A stretch of 64,000 nt of DNA from Citricoccus sp. SGAir0253. Lineage in GTDB: Bacteria; Actinomycetota; Actinomycetes; Actinomycetales; Micrococcaceae. The DNA is taken from contig NZ_CP039424.1 in assembly GCF_005877055.1 (NCBI RefSeq), positions 1,178,001-1,242,000 on the forward strand, written 5' to 3'. Positions 15,942 to 24,246 of this stretch are shown here, one piece after another. Every line of letters begins with the position of its first letter. Position 1 is the first letter of the stretch. Both the position numbers and the translations under genes were made by a program. The notes beneath the pieces were generated by a model. It ran no database searches. It was not told the DNA's origin and saw only the letters and a program-made list of their open reading frames with translations.

Positions 15942-16562
15942 TCAGCCCTCCTTGGGGAAGCGGCTGATGCCGCGCCACGCCAGCCGGAAGGTGAGGTCCG
16001 CCGCCGCCTCCAGGTCCGGGCGGCCCTGCCGGCCGGAGTGCGCGGCCCAGTGCCGGGTCGCGGACTGCACGATCCCGGCCAGGCCGTGGCCCAGCAGCAG
16101 GGCCTCCTCGCCGGACAGGCGGGTGTCCGCGGCGATGATCTCGGCGATGTCCGTGGCGAAGCGGTGGTCGAGCTCCTCCATCCGCCCGGCGACCGCGGGG
16201 TCGTTGTTCAGCCCGGAGTCGAAGAGCAGCCGGTACGCCCGGTCGGGGCGGTCCATGAACTGGAAGTAGGCCCGGATGGTGGCGCGCACCCGCTCCTTGT
16301 TGTCCGTGGTGGAGGCCAGCGCCGACGAGGTGGCCTCCTGCAGCAGGCCCAGCTGCGTGTCCATGAGGTCCAGGAACAGCTCGTGCTTGCCCGGGAAGTG
16401 CTGGTAGAGCACGGGCTTGGAGACGGCGGCGGCCACGGCGATGTCGTCCATCGAGGTGTCGTGGTAGCCGTTCTCCACGAAGACCTGCTGCGCGGCGTCC
16501 AGCAGCTGGCGGCGGCGCTCCTCGCGGGGCAGCCGGGACGGACGCACAGGGGTGGAGCTCAC
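15942..16562 (-). CDS. TetR-family transcriptional regulator
   Basis: A 206-residue TetR repressor. The N-terminal helix-turn-helix is clear: RRRQLLDAAQQVFVENGYHD, then DIAVAAAVSKPVLYQHFPGK (residues about 20-65). The C-terminal helical ligand domain has no recognisable effector signature. It is the positional counterpart of M. tuberculosis Rv3208. GTG 16562 is the first start before the helix-turn-helix. Upstream lie a -10-like TAGACT and two short palindromes (16611-16618 and 16637-16650), one overlapping the -10, as expected for autorepression. Confidence 0.9.
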   Translation of the reverse strand: MSSTPVRPSRLPREERRRQLLDAAQQVFVENGYHDTSMDDIAVAAAVSKPVLYQHFPGKHELFLDLMDTQLGLLQEATSSALASTTDNKERVRATIRAYFQFMDRPDRAYRLLFDSGLNNDPAVAGRMEELDHRFATDIAEIIAADTRLSGEEALLLGHGLAGIVQSATRHWAAHSGRQGRPDLEAAADLTFRLAWRGISRFPKEG

Positions 16563-16610
16563 GGTGGGGCCTCTCTCGACGGGCCGGCGGCGGCGCCGGG
16601 CGGACGGACC

Positions 16611-16650
16611 GACCGGTCAGGACGGTGCGGACCAGTCTACCGGCCGGTAG
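16611..16650 (-). promoter_or_regulatory. TetR gene promoter with candidate operators
   Basis: On the minus strand TAGACT (16639 to 16634) is a -10 candidate. A 14-bp perfect palindrome CTACCGGCCGGTAG (16637-16650) overlaps its upstream edge. An 8-bp palindrome GACCGGTC (16611-16618) lies just after the predicted start. Both carry ACCGG/CCGGT half-sites. Autorepression by the adjacent TetR protein is an inference. Confidence 0.5.
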
Positions 16651-16728
16651 GAGCGGCGCCGAGGCCCGGCGTCACGGGGCGACGCGGGGACCGGACGGGA
16701 GGGGCACCGGGAGCGGTGCCGGGCGCCC

Positions 16729-18147
16729 TCAGGCGATGCGCGCCGAACCGGACGCGTGCGCGGCGCCCGGGGTGCCGGCGTCGGGCCCTGGGACGGTGGC
16801 GCCGGCGGCGCCCGCCGGGTCCGCGAGCCCGACGCCGGCCGGGCAGGAGGCCGGGGGCGTGCCGGTCCCGGAGCCGGGGACCTCGAGGCCGAACAGGACG
16901 TTCAGCGCGCGCTCGTACTCCTCGAGCCGGCCCTCGGCGGCGAGCTCCTTGGCACGCACGGTGGGCTCGTGGAGGATCTGGCGGACCATGCGCCGCAGCG
17001 CGAACTCGACCTCCTCGGCCGCGGCGGTGCAGCCGTGGCGGGCGCGCACGCGCTCCATCTCGGAGTCGAGCACCTGGTGGGTGTGCCGGCGCAGGGCGAC
17101 GATGGCCTCGTTGGCGCTGCGCGCGCGGCGCTCGTGCAGGTACTCGTCCACCGCGCTGTCCACGAGCCGGGCGGCCGCGGCCATGGCGGCCCGCTGGCCC
17201 TCCGGGGCGGCCATCTTGACCGACTCCAGGGTGATCAGGTCCACGCCGGGCAGGTCGGCGATGGCGGGGTCGAAGTCGTGGCTCAGGGCCAGGTCCAGCA
17301 CGGTGAGGCGGCGGGTGACGCCCTCGCGCAGGCGCTGCAGGGTCTCGGCCTCGAGCCGGCGGTCCCCGCCGGAGCAGCCGATGATGACGTCCGCCTCGGC
17401 GATCGCGCCGTGGATCCGCTCGCCGCCCAGGGCCAGGGCCCAGCCGCCGCGGTCGGCCACGAAGGCCTCCGCGCGCCCGGACGCGGAGTGCACGCCCACG
17501 TTCAGGGCGCCACGGTCGGCCAGCTGGGCCAGCGTGGTCCCGGCGTAGGCGCCGGTGCCGATGAGCAGGACGTTGGCGTCCTCCCAGAAGCGCTGCGCGC
17601 CGACCACGGACGAGCCGGCCCGCATGCTGGTGGCCAGGTCCAGGGCCACGGAGACGATCGAGCGCCCGGCGGCGCCGAGGGCGGTGTGGGTGCCGACGTC
17701 CTTGGCGGTGCGGGTGGCCGTCTCGAAGAGCTTGGTCAGGGTGCCGGTGGTGATCCCGGACTCCTGGGCGGCGCCGAGGGCCCGGCGCACCTGCCCGGCG
17801 ATCTCGCGCTCGCCCACGACGGCGGACTTCAGCCCCGCCCCCACCTCGAAGAGGTGGCGCACGGCCGCGTCCCCGGCCAGGGTGCGGAAGGAGGAGGCCA
17901 CGGTGGACTCGGCGAGGCCGGAACCGCGGGACACGGCCTGCAGCAGCTCCTCGCGGGCCTGCTCCACGGAGGACTCGTCCGGGGCCTCGGCGTAGATCTC
18001 CACGCGGTTGCACGTCGCCAGCACCACGGCCCCGCGGGCGGTCGAGGCAGGGATGACGGAGGCGACCTCGCCGGTGCCGTTGCTCAGCTGCGCCACCGTG
18101 TCGAGGTCAAGGTCGGTGTGCGAGGCAACCAGGGAAAACAGAGCCAC
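16729..18147 (-). CDS. hemA: Glutamyl-tRNA reductase
   Basis: A 472-residue protein that reduces glutamyl-tRNA to glutamate-1-semialdehyde, the first committed step of C5-route heme synthesis. The nucleophilic Cys is in ATCNRVEIYAE (Cys46). The VGAGLKSAVVGEREIAGQVR segment, the NADPH-binding VLLIGTGAYAGTTLAQLADRG and a C-terminal dimerisation helix (RRMVRQILHEPTVRAKELA) are present. The normal Q in the family's VGExQI is E here (GEREIAGQV). The last 50 residues are a Pro/Gly/Ala-rich tail. The start is set at GTG 18147, which aligns with the usual MVLFSLV N-terminus; a GTG at 18156 is also possible. Divergent from hemE across a region holding a 60-bp inverted repeat. Confidence 0.93.
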   Translation of the reverse strand: MALFSLVASHTDLDLDTVAQLSNGTGEVASVIPASTARGAVVLATCNRVEIYAEAPDESSVEQAREELLQAVSRGSGLAESTVASSFRTLAGDAAVRHLFEVGAGLKSAVVGEREIAGQVRRALGAAQESGITTGTLTKLFETATRTAKDVGTHTALGAAGRSIVSVALDLATSMRAGSSVVGAQRFWEDANVLLIGTGAYAGTTLAQLADRGALNVGVHSASGRAEAFVADRGGWALALGGERIHGAIAEADVIIGCSGGDRRLEAETLQRLREGVTRRLTVLDLALSHDFDPAIADLPGVDLITLESVKMAAPEGQRAAMAAAARLVDSAVDEYLHERRARSANEAIVALRRHTHQVLDSEMERVRARHGCTAAAEEVEFALRRMVRQILHEPTVRAKELAAEGRLEEYERALNVLFGLEVPGSGTGTPPASCPAGVGLADPAGAAGATVPGPDAGTPGAAHASGSARIA

Positions 18148-18157
18148 AATGACCACG

Positions 18158-18163
18158 ATTCTA
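18158..18163 (-). promoter_or_regulatory. -10 box of hemA
   Basis: TAGAAT (minus strand, 18163 to 18158) ends ten bases before GTG 18147. Transcription starting seven bases later would leave a leader of only a few nucleotides. Confidence 0.55.
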
Positions 18164-18212
18164 CCGCCTGTGGAGGGCGGGCGGCCACCGGGTCCGGGTG
18201 GGACCGGACACA

Positions 18213-18248
18213 GTGCCCGGGACGGTGCCCGGGACGGTGGCCGGGACG
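18213..18248. repeat. 12-bp tandem repeat, three copies
   Basis: GTGCCCGGGACG occurs twice exactly and once with one change, head to tail, in the hemA/hemE intergenic region. Each copy contains the palindrome CCCGGG (CCGG in the third). Confidence 0.8.
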
Positions 18249-18274
18249 GGGGGATGCCGTGGTGTGCCGCCGTC

Positions 18275-18334
18275 GCCCGCCCATCGGACGTTCCCGCGCC
18301 GGGGGACCGGCGCGGGAACGTCCGATGGGCGGGC
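18275..18334. repeat. Perfect 26-bp inverted repeat between hemA and hemE
   Basis: The left arm (18275-18300) and right arm (18309-18334) are exact reverse complements over 26 bases, separated by GGGGGACC. The core of each arm is CGGACGTTCCCGCG or its complement. The right arm ends 17 bases before the hemE -10-like hexamer, exactly where a -35 would lie, so a protein bound there would affect hemE. It could be a dyad operator, a cruciform, or a hairpin in a longer transcript. Confidence 0.9.
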
Positions 18335-18351
18335 ACGGGGAGGTTCGATGG

Positions 18352-18357
18352 AAGAAT
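18352..18357 (+). promoter_or_regulatory. -10-like box of hemE
   Basis: AAGAAT ends six bases before ATG 18364, with no ribosome-binding site between. Fits the leaderless pattern; the first base is off the usual T/C. Confidence 0.45.
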
Positions 18358-18363
18358 GGCCCC

Positions 18364-19497
18364 ATGCCCCTCGACTCCGCGATCCACCCCGCGCTGCCCA
18401 CCGACCACCCGCTGACCACCCGGGACGCCTCTCGCTCCACGGCGGAGTCGCCCCTGGTCACCGCGTACCGGGGCGGCACCCCGTCCCGCACGCCGGTGTG
18501 GTTCATGCGCCAGGCCGGCCGCTCGCTGCCGGAGTACCGGGCCGTGCGCGAGGGGATCGGGATGCTCGAGTCCTGCCTCAAGCCGGAGCTGGCCGCCGAG
18601 ATCACCCTGCAGCCGGTGCGCCGGCACGACGTGGACGCGGCCATCTTCTTCTCGGACATCGTCATCCCCCTGAAGCTGGCCGGCGTGGACGTGGACATCG
18701 TCCCCGGCGTGGGCCCCGTGCTGGGCTCGGCCGTGCGCACCGCCGAGGACGTCGCCGCGCTGCCGCAGCTGACCGACGAGGCCCTCGAGCCCATCCGCGA
18801 GGCCGTCCGGCTGACCGTGGCCGAGCTCGGCTCCACCCCGCTCATCGGCTTCGCCGGCGCCCCGTTCACCGTGGCCGCGTACATGGTGGAGGGCCGGCCC
18901 TCGCGCGACCACCTCGGGCCGCGCACGATGATGCACTCCGACCCGGAGGCCTGGGGCGCGCTGGCGGCGTGGGCCGCCGATGCCGCCGGGAGGTTCCTGC
19001 GGGCCCAGATCGAGGCCGGGGCCTCCGCCGGCCAGCTCTTCGACTCCTGGGCCGGCTCCCTGTCCGTGGCCGACTACGTCCGCCACGTCCAGCCGCACTC
19101 GGCCCGCGCGCTCGGCCACGTCCGGGACCTCGCCCGGGCCCACGGCGTGCCGCTCGTGCACTTCGGCACCGGCACCTCGGAGCTGCTGCCGGCCATGCGC
19201 GACGCCGGCGCGAGCGTCATGGGCGTGGACTACCGCCTGCCGCTGGGCGAGGCCCACCGGCGGCTGGCCGCCGCCCCCGGCCCGGACGGCCGCGGCGCCG
19301 TCCCGCTGCAGGGCAACATCGACCCGGCCCTGCTCGCCGCCCCCTGGGACGTCCTCGAGGCCCACGTGCGCGAGGTCGTCGAGGCGGGCCGGGAGGCCCC
19401 CGGCCACGTGGTCAACCTCGGCCACGGCGTGCCGCCGACCACGGACCCGGACGTGCTCACGCGGGTCGTGGAGCTGGTCCACTCCCTCCGGCCGTGA
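18364..19497 (+). CDS. hemE: Uroporphyrinogen decarboxylase
   Basis: A 377-residue protein converting uroporphyrinogen III to coproporphyrinogen III by four decarboxylations. The N-terminal signature FMRQAGRSLPEYR (near residue 45) and the catalytic Asp in FFSDIVIP, the GFAGAPFTVAAYMVEG segment, the substrate-binding FDSWAGSLS and a C-terminal NLGHGVPPTTDPD are all conserved. Length is normal. It opens a plus-strand run hemE-cgoX-hemQ-cpfC-hemC-hemD in which most stop and start codons overlap; cgoX begins at a GTG overlapping the hemE stop by 4 bases. Confidence 0.96.
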   Translation: MPLDSAIHPALPTDHPLTTRDASRSTAESPLVTAYRGGTPSRTPVWFMRQAGRSLPEYRAVREGIGMLESCLKPELAAEITLQPVRRHDVDAAIFFSDIVIPLKLAGVDVDIVPGVGPVLGSAVRTAEDVAALPQLTDEALEPIREAVRLTVAELGSTPLIGFAGAPFTVAAYMVEGRPSRDHLGPRTMMHSDPEAWGALAAWAADAAGRFLRAQIEAGASAGQLFDSWAGSLSVADYVRHVQPHSARALGHVRDLARAHGVPLVHFGTGTSELLPAMRDAGASVMGVDYRLPLGEAHRRLAAAPGPDGRGAVPLQGNIDPALLAAPWDVLEAHVREVVEAGREAPGHVVNLGHGVPPTTDPDVLTRVVELVHSLRP

Positions 19498-21029
19498 CCG
19501 GGGGACCCGTGGACCCGGCCCGTCCCGTCGTCCCGGCCCCGGCCCCGGACGCCGGGGCGACGGCCGTCGTCATCGGCGGCGGGGTCTCGGGGCTGCTCGC
19601 CGGCTGGGAACTGGCCCGCGCGGGGCACCGGGTCACCGTGCTCGAGTCCACCGGCGTCCCCGGCGGCTGCGTCGCGCCGGTGGAGGCGCCGCTGCCGGAC
19701 GGGCCGTCCCTCGTGCTCGACGCCGGCGCCGAGTCCTTCGCCGTCCGCACCCCCGCCGTGCGGGAGCTCGTGGACGAGCTGGGGCTGTCCGCCGCCGTCG
19801 TGCGCCCGGAGCCGACCGGATCGTGGCTGTTCCTGCCGGCGCCGGCCGGGGCCGGGCCGGGCCGGGCCGTGCGCGCCCCGCGCGTCGGGCTCCTCGGGAT
19901 CCCCGGGGACCTGGACGCGCCCGAGGTGGCCGAGGCGCTGGGTCCGGAGGCCCTGGACCGGGCCCGGCGGGACCTGCGGGCGCCGGTGGACCGGTGGGCG
20001 GCCGCCGTGGCCGGGGGCGCCCCCGCCACGGTCGGCGCCGTGGTCGCCGACCGCCTGGGCGAGGGCGTGCTGCAGCGGCTCGTGGCCCCCGTGGTCGCCG
20101 GCGTGCACTCCGCCGACCCGGACACCCTGGACCTTCGCACCGTGGCCCCCGGGCTGCTCGAGGCCCTCGTGGAGCACGGTTCGCTGGCCCGCGCCGTGGC
20201 CGCCCAGCGGGCGGCCGCCCCGCCCGGGGCCCTCGTGGCCTCGCTGCGCGGGGGGATGAACACGCTGACCGCGGCCCTGGCCGCGGGCCTGCGCGCGGCC
20301 GGGGGCACGGTGCGCACGGGCGTGCGGGCCACGGCGCTCGAGCGCTCGGGGACCGGCTGGACGGTGGCCACGGACGGGCCCGGCCCGCTGGCCGCCGCAC
20401 GCGTCGTCGTCGCCACGGACGGGCCCGCCGCATGGGACCTGCTCGCCCCGCTCGCCGGCCCGGCGCTGTCCGGGGCCGAGCGGCCCGCCGAGGGCGCCGG
20501 CGTCGCGCTCGTGACCGTGGTGGCGGACGCCGCCGGGCTGGACGCGGCGCCGCGCGGGACCGGGCTGCTCGTCTCGCCGGGGGTCCCGCCCGCCGCGGTG
20601 GGGGCCAAGGCGCTGACGCACGTGACCGCCAAGTGGGCCTGGGCGCGCGAGGCCGCGGCCGGCGGCCCGGACCGGCCGCACCCGCACCGGCACGTGCTCC
20701 GGCTGTCCTACGGCCGGAACTCGGACGCGCCGGACTCCACCGCCCCGGGCCACCGGACCCCGGACGCGGAGCTGCTGGCGCGGGCCGTCGCGGACGCCTC
20801 GGTGCTGACGGGCGTGGACCTGTCCGGGGCGGTGCGGTCCTCCCTCGTGGTGCGCTGGCGCTCGGCCCTGCCGGCGGCCACCACGGGGCACCGGGCCGCC
20901 GTGGGGGCCGTCCGGGGGTGGCTGGACGGGCAGCCGGGACTGGACGCGGTGGGCGCGTGGCTCGCCGGGACCGGGCTGGCGGCGATCGTGGCCGACACCC
21001 GCCGGAGGATCGGACGGACGGGGCCGTGA
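19494..21029 (+). CDS. cgoX: Coproporphyrinogen III oxidase (oxygen-dependent, HemY-type flavoprotein)
   Basis: A 511-residue FAD enzyme of the HemY/PPOX family. The dinucleotide fold is VVIGGGVSGLLAGWELARAG (about residues 24-43) with the following VTVLES, and the C-terminal FAD segment contains LPAATTGHRAAVG. In Gram-positive genomes that also carry hemQ, this enzyme oxidises coproporphyrinogen III to coproporphyrin III rather than making protoporphyrin, so I use cgoX. A Pro/Ala-rich N-terminal extension of about 20 residues precedes the FAD fold. GTG 19494 overlaps the hemE stop. The C-terminal family signature is weaker than usual but the fold is clear. Confidence 0.92.
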   Translation: MTGGPVDPARPVVPAPAPDAGATAVVIGGGVSGLLAGWELARAGHRVTVLESTGVPGGCVAPVEAPLPDGPSLVLDAGAESFAVRTPAVRELVDELGLSAAVVRPEPTGSWLFLPAPAGAGPGRAVRAPRVGLLGIPGDLDAPEVAEALGPEALDRARRDLRAPVDRWAAAVAGGAPATVGAVVADRLGEGVLQRLVAPVVAGVHSADPDTLDLRTVAPGLLEALVEHGSLARAVAAQRAAAPPGALVASLRGGMNTLTAALAAGLRAAGGTVRTGVRATALERSGTGWTVATDGPGPLAAARVVVATDGPAAWDLLAPLAGPALSGAERPAEGAGVALVTVVADAAGLDAAPRGTGLLVSPGVPPAAVGAKALTHVTAKWAWAREAAAGGPDRPHPHRHVLRLSYGRNSDAPDSTAPGHRTPDAELLARAVADASVLTGVDLSGAVRSSLVVRWRSALPAATTGHRAAVGAVRGWLDGQPGLDAVGAWLAGTGLAAIVADTRRRIGRTGP

Positions 21030-21033
21030 GGGG

Positions 21034-21066
21034 TAGGCTGGACTCGCCGTTCTACCGGCTGTAGAA
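21034..21066 (+). promoter_or_regulatory. Internal promoter and hairpin before hemQ
   Basis: TAGGCT (21034-21039) would start a transcript near 21047, giving hemQ a leader of about 100 nt. At its beginning a 6-bp stem (TTCTAC 21050-21055, GTAGAA 21061-21066, loop CGGCT) forms a short hairpin that is also a dyad around the start site. This allows hemQ-cpfC-hemC-hemD to be transcribed separately from hemE-cgoX. Confidence 0.45.
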
Positions 21067-21146
21067 GCCGGGTGCGGCACCGACCGTCCACCGCGGCGCA
21101 CGCCCCGTGCCGGCGCCCGTACCGTGACACCACAGGAGTTGTGACG

Positions 21147-21869
21147 ATGACCGAGACCCAGACCGCCGAGGACACGAGCGCCGACACCACGCCGCACGTC
21201 GAGTGGTTCACCACCTACACCGTCTTCGCGCGCAACGGCTCCGGGCAGGGCGGGCACACCGAGGCGGAGCGCCGGCGGGCCGTGGAGCAGTTCGAGGCCA
21301 CGATCGCCGAACTCGCCGGGCAGGGCGTGACGGTGCGCGGCACCTATGACGTGTCCGGCATGCGGGCCGACGCGGACCTCATGGTCTGGATGTACGGCCA
21401 CGTCCCGGAGGACCTCCAGGCGGCGATCCGCACCCTGCGCCGCACCGAGCTGCTCTCCGGGACCCGGATCGTGCTCAGCGCGATGGGCTCGGACCGGATG
21501 GCCGAGTTCAACAAGGACCACGTGCCGGCCTTCGCGATGGGCCGCCAGCCGCTGAAGTGGCTGTGCTTCTACCCCTTCGTCCGGTCCTACGACTGGTACA
21601 CCCTCGAGCCGTCCGAGCGTGGCCGGATGCTGCGCGACCACGGCCTGCTCGGCCGCGACTTCCCGATGGTGTGGGCCAACACCACGAGCGCCTTCGCCCT
21701 GAACGACTGGGAGTGGCTGCTGGGCCTGGAGGCCCCCGAGCTGAACCACCTGGTGGACATGATGCGCCACCTGCGCAACAACGAGACGCGCCACTACGTG
21801 CGCGAGGAGGTGCCCTTCTACACCGGGCGCCTCGTCACCCCCACCGAGATCGCGGAGGTCCTGGCCTGA
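21147..21869 (+). CDS. hemQ: Coproheme decarboxylase HemQ (chlorite-dismutase-like)
   Basis: A 240-residue protein that converts iron-coproporphyrin III to heme b with peroxide, the last step of the coproporphyrin-dependent pathway. Family marks are VEWFTTYTVFARN, the active-site region CFYPFVRSYDWYTLEP (its Tyr is the radical-forming residue in characterised HemQ) and RMLRDHGLLGRDF, where the His is the proximal heme ligand. The Arg of true chlorite dismutases is not expected here. ATG 21147 is chosen because AGGAG lies eight bases before it; the in-frame GTG at 21141 is too close. The stop codon overlaps the cpfC ATG by one base. Confidence 0.94.
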   Translation: MTETQTAEDTSADTTPHVEWFTTYTVFARNGSGQGGHTEAERRRAVEQFEATIAELAGQGVTVRGTYDVSGMRADADLMVWMYGHVPEDLQAAIRTLRRTELLSGTRIVLSAMGSDRMAEFNKDHVPAFAMGRQPLKWLCFYPFVRSYDWYTLEPSERGRMLRDHGLLGRDFPMVWANTTSAFALNDWEWLLGLEAPELNHLVDMMRHLRNNETRHYVREEVPFYTGRLVTPTEIAEVLA

Positions 21870-23146
21870 TGAGCGAGCACACCAGCGGAGGGTCGGGCAC
21901 GCCGTCCGCCGGCGCCTTCGACCCCCGGACCGGCTACGACGAGGACGGCGTGATGGCGCCGAAGCCGTACGACGCCCTGCTGCTGGCCTCCTTCGGCGGT
22001 CCCGAGGGGCAGGACGACGTCATCCCGTTCCTGCGCAACGTCACCCGCGGCCGGGGCATCCCGGACGAGCGCCTCGAGGAGGTCGCCACCCACTACCGGG
22101 CCAACGGCGGCGTCAGCCCCATCAACGAGCAGAACCGCGCCCTCAAGGCCGCGCTCGAGTCCGAGCTCGCCGCCCGCGGGATCGACCTGCCCGTCTACTG
22201 GGGCAACCGCAACTGGGGCCCGTACGTGCCGGAGACGCTGGAGCGGATCCACGCCGACGGGCACCGCCGCGTGCTCACCATCACCACCTCCGCGTACTCG
22301 TGCTACTCCTCGTGCCGCCAGTACCGCGAGGACCTCGGCATGGCCCTGCGCTCCACCGGCCTGGAGGGGGTGCTGGAGACGGACAAGGTCCGCCAGTACT
22401 TCAACCACCCGGGCTTCGTGGAGCCCTTCGCCGAGGGCCTGCGCGCCGGGCTGGCCGAGATCCGCGCCGAGCTGGCCGCCGCCGGCCGCGAGGGCGGGCG
22501 GCTGCACGTCTTCTTCGCGACCCACTCCATCCCCACCGCGGACGCCGCGGCGGCCGGCCCACGGCCGCTGGCCGCCGAGCTGCGGGAGCGGACCGGGCTC
22601 GAGCCGGGGGAGGGCAACGGTGCGGACGTCTACTCCGCCCAGCACCTGGACGTGGCCGAGCAGGTCCTGGCCCGCGTCCCCGAGGCCGAGGGCATCGACT
22701 GGTCGCTCGTCTACCAGTCGCGCTCCGGAGCACCGCACGTGCCGTGGCTCGAGCCGGACGTCAACGACGCGATCGAGGAGGCCGCGCGCACCACCGGCGA
22801 GGGCGCCGAGCCGCTCGCCGGCGTCCTGGTCGTCCCCCTGGGCTTCGTCTCGGACCACATGGAGGTCGTCTGGGACCTCGACACGGAGGCGCGGGAGACC
22901 GCCGAGGAGCTCGGCCTGGCCTTCCGCCGGACCCCCACGCCGGGCACGCACCCCGCCTTCGTGCGCGGGCTCGTGGACATCGTCGAGGAGCGCCTGGGCA
23001 CCCGCGAGGGCCGCGCCGCCGTCGGGTGCCTGGGCGCCTGGTACGACGTGTGCCGCCCGAACTGCTGCGTCAAGGTGATGCGGGACGGCAGCGTCCGCCC
23101 GACCGTGGCCGCGGTGGACTCCGAGGTGGGAGTGCCCGCCCCGTGA
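21869..23146 (+). CDS. cpfC: Coproporphyrin ferrochelatase, [2Fe-2S] type
   Basis: A 425-residue class II chelatase inserting Fe2+ into coproporphyrin III. The metal-site His is in FFATHSIPTADA, the conserved Glu in VVWDLDTEARETAEELG, and VVPLGFVSDHMEV is typical. Cysteines are placed as in actinobacterial iron-sulfur ferrochelatases: an internal group (TSAYSCYSSCRQY) and a C-terminal group (VGCLGAWYDVCRPNCC), which together can hold a [2Fe-2S] cluster. An N-terminal extension of about 30 residues precedes YDALLLASFGGPEG. The ATG overlaps the hemQ stop by one base; its own stop overlaps the hemC GTG by four. Confidence 0.95.
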   Translation: MSEHTSGGSGTPSAGAFDPRTGYDEDGVMAPKPYDALLLASFGGPEGQDDVIPFLRNVTRGRGIPDERLEEVATHYRANGGVSPINEQNRALKAALESELAARGIDLPVYWGNRNWGPYVPETLERIHADGHRRVLTITTSAYSCYSSCRQYREDLGMALRSTGLEGVLETDKVRQYFNHPGFVEPFAEGLRAGLAEIRAELAAAGREGGRLHVFFATHSIPTADAAAAGPRPLAAELRERTGLEPGEGNGADVYSAQHLDVAEQVLARVPEAEGIDWSLVYQSRSGAPHVPWLEPDVNDAIEEAARTTGEGAEPLAGVLVVPLGFVSDHMEVVWDLDTEARETAEELGLAFRRTPTPGTHPAFVRGLVDIVEERLGTREGRAAVGCLGAWYDVCRPNCCVKVMRDGSVRPTVAAVDSEVGVPAP

Positions 23147-24234
23147 CCGGCGACCACACCGTGTTCACCGTCGGCACGCGCGGCTCGAACCTCGCCCGGA
23201 CCCAGACCACCACGGTGGCCGAGGCCCTCGCCGGGGCCTCCGGGCTGGGCTACGAGCTGCGCGTCATCCGCACCGAGGGGGACGTGACCACCGGCTCCCT
23301 CGCCTCGCTCGGCGGGACGGGCGTCTTCGCCTCCGCCCTGCGCGCCGCCGTGCTGGACGGGGAGGTCGAGCTGGCCGTGCACTCCCTCAAGGACCTGCCC
23401 TCCGCCCAGCCCGAGGGCCTGGAGATTGCCGCCGTCCCGGCCCGCGTGGACGTCCGCGACGCCCTGTGTGCGCGCGACGGCCTGACGCTGGCGGAGCTGC
23501 CCGAGGGCGCCACGGTGGGCACCGGCTCGCCGCGCCGCGTGGCCCAGCTGCTGGCGGTGCGCCCGGACCTGCGGGTCGTGGACATCCGCGGCAACGTGCA
23601 GACCCGGCTCGCCCGCGTGCCCGGCCTCGAGCAGCACGACGACCACGCACCGGCCGCCGCGGGGGCGCCCCGCGGGGACCTGGACGCCGTGGTGCTGGCC
23701 TGCGCGGGCCTGGACCGTACCGGGCTGCAGTGGGCCATCACGGAGCGGCTGGCCCCCACCGTGATGCTGCCGGCCCCCGGGCAGGGCGCCCTGGCCGTGG
23801 AGTGCCGGCCGGGCACGGCCGCGGGGACCGAGGGGCCCGGGGAGGCGCTCGCGCGCGCCCTGGCCGACTACGACGACCCCGTCACCCGGCTGCAGGTGAC
23901 CGCCGAGCGCGCCCTGCTGGGCCGGCTCGAGGCCGGCTGCGCCGCGCCGATCGGGGCGCTGGCCCGCGTGGAGCGCGGCGCCGACACCGGCTCGGGCCGC
24001 GAGGACGCTGGTCCGGATGCCCCCGCGCGGCTCGTCCTGGACGCCATGGTGGCCGCGCTGGACGGCAGCCGGGTCCTGCGCAGGCACGCCTCGGTGGAGC
24101 TGGACGCCGTGCGCGTGCGCCACGCGGACGGCTCGGCCGACACCCGGACGCTGGACACGGCCCGCACCCTCGGGATCGAGGTGGCGGAGGCCCTGCTGGC
24201 CGACGGCGCCGACCTGCTGCCGGCCGGCCGCTGA
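23143..24234 (+). CDS. hemC: Porphobilinogen deaminase (hydroxymethylbilane synthase)
   Basis: A 363-residue enzyme that joins four porphobilinogens into hydroxymethylbilane. The N-terminus VGTRGSNLARTQT, the LKDLPSAQP segment (catalytic Asp region is HSLKDLP), VGTGSPRRVAQLLAVRPDL, RGNVQTRL, and the Cys that carries the dipyrromethane cofactor in LEAGCAAPIGALA are all present. It is about 50 residues longer than E. coli HemC: one insertion follows the RGNVQTRL motif (around residues 165-180) and the C-terminal domain carries extra residues after GALARVERG. GTG 23143 overlaps the cpfC stop (GTGA), implying coupling. Confidence 0.95.
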   Translation: MTGDHTVFTVGTRGSNLARTQTTTVAEALAGASGLGYELRVIRTEGDVTTGSLASLGGTGVFASALRAAVLDGEVELAVHSLKDLPSAQPEGLEIAAVPARVDVRDALCARDGLTLAELPEGATVGTGSPRRVAQLLAVRPDLRVVDIRGNVQTRLARVPGLEQHDDHAPAAAGAPRGDLDAVVLACAGLDRTGLQWAITERLAPTVMLPAPGQGALAVECRPGTAAGTEGPGEALARALADYDDPVTRLQVTAERALLGRLEAGCAAPIGALARVERGADTGSGREDAGPDAPARLVLDAMVAALDGSRVLRRHASVELDAVRVRHADGSADTRTLDTARTLGIEVAEALLADGADLLPAGR

Positions 24235-24246
24235 CCGGGTCTCGCC

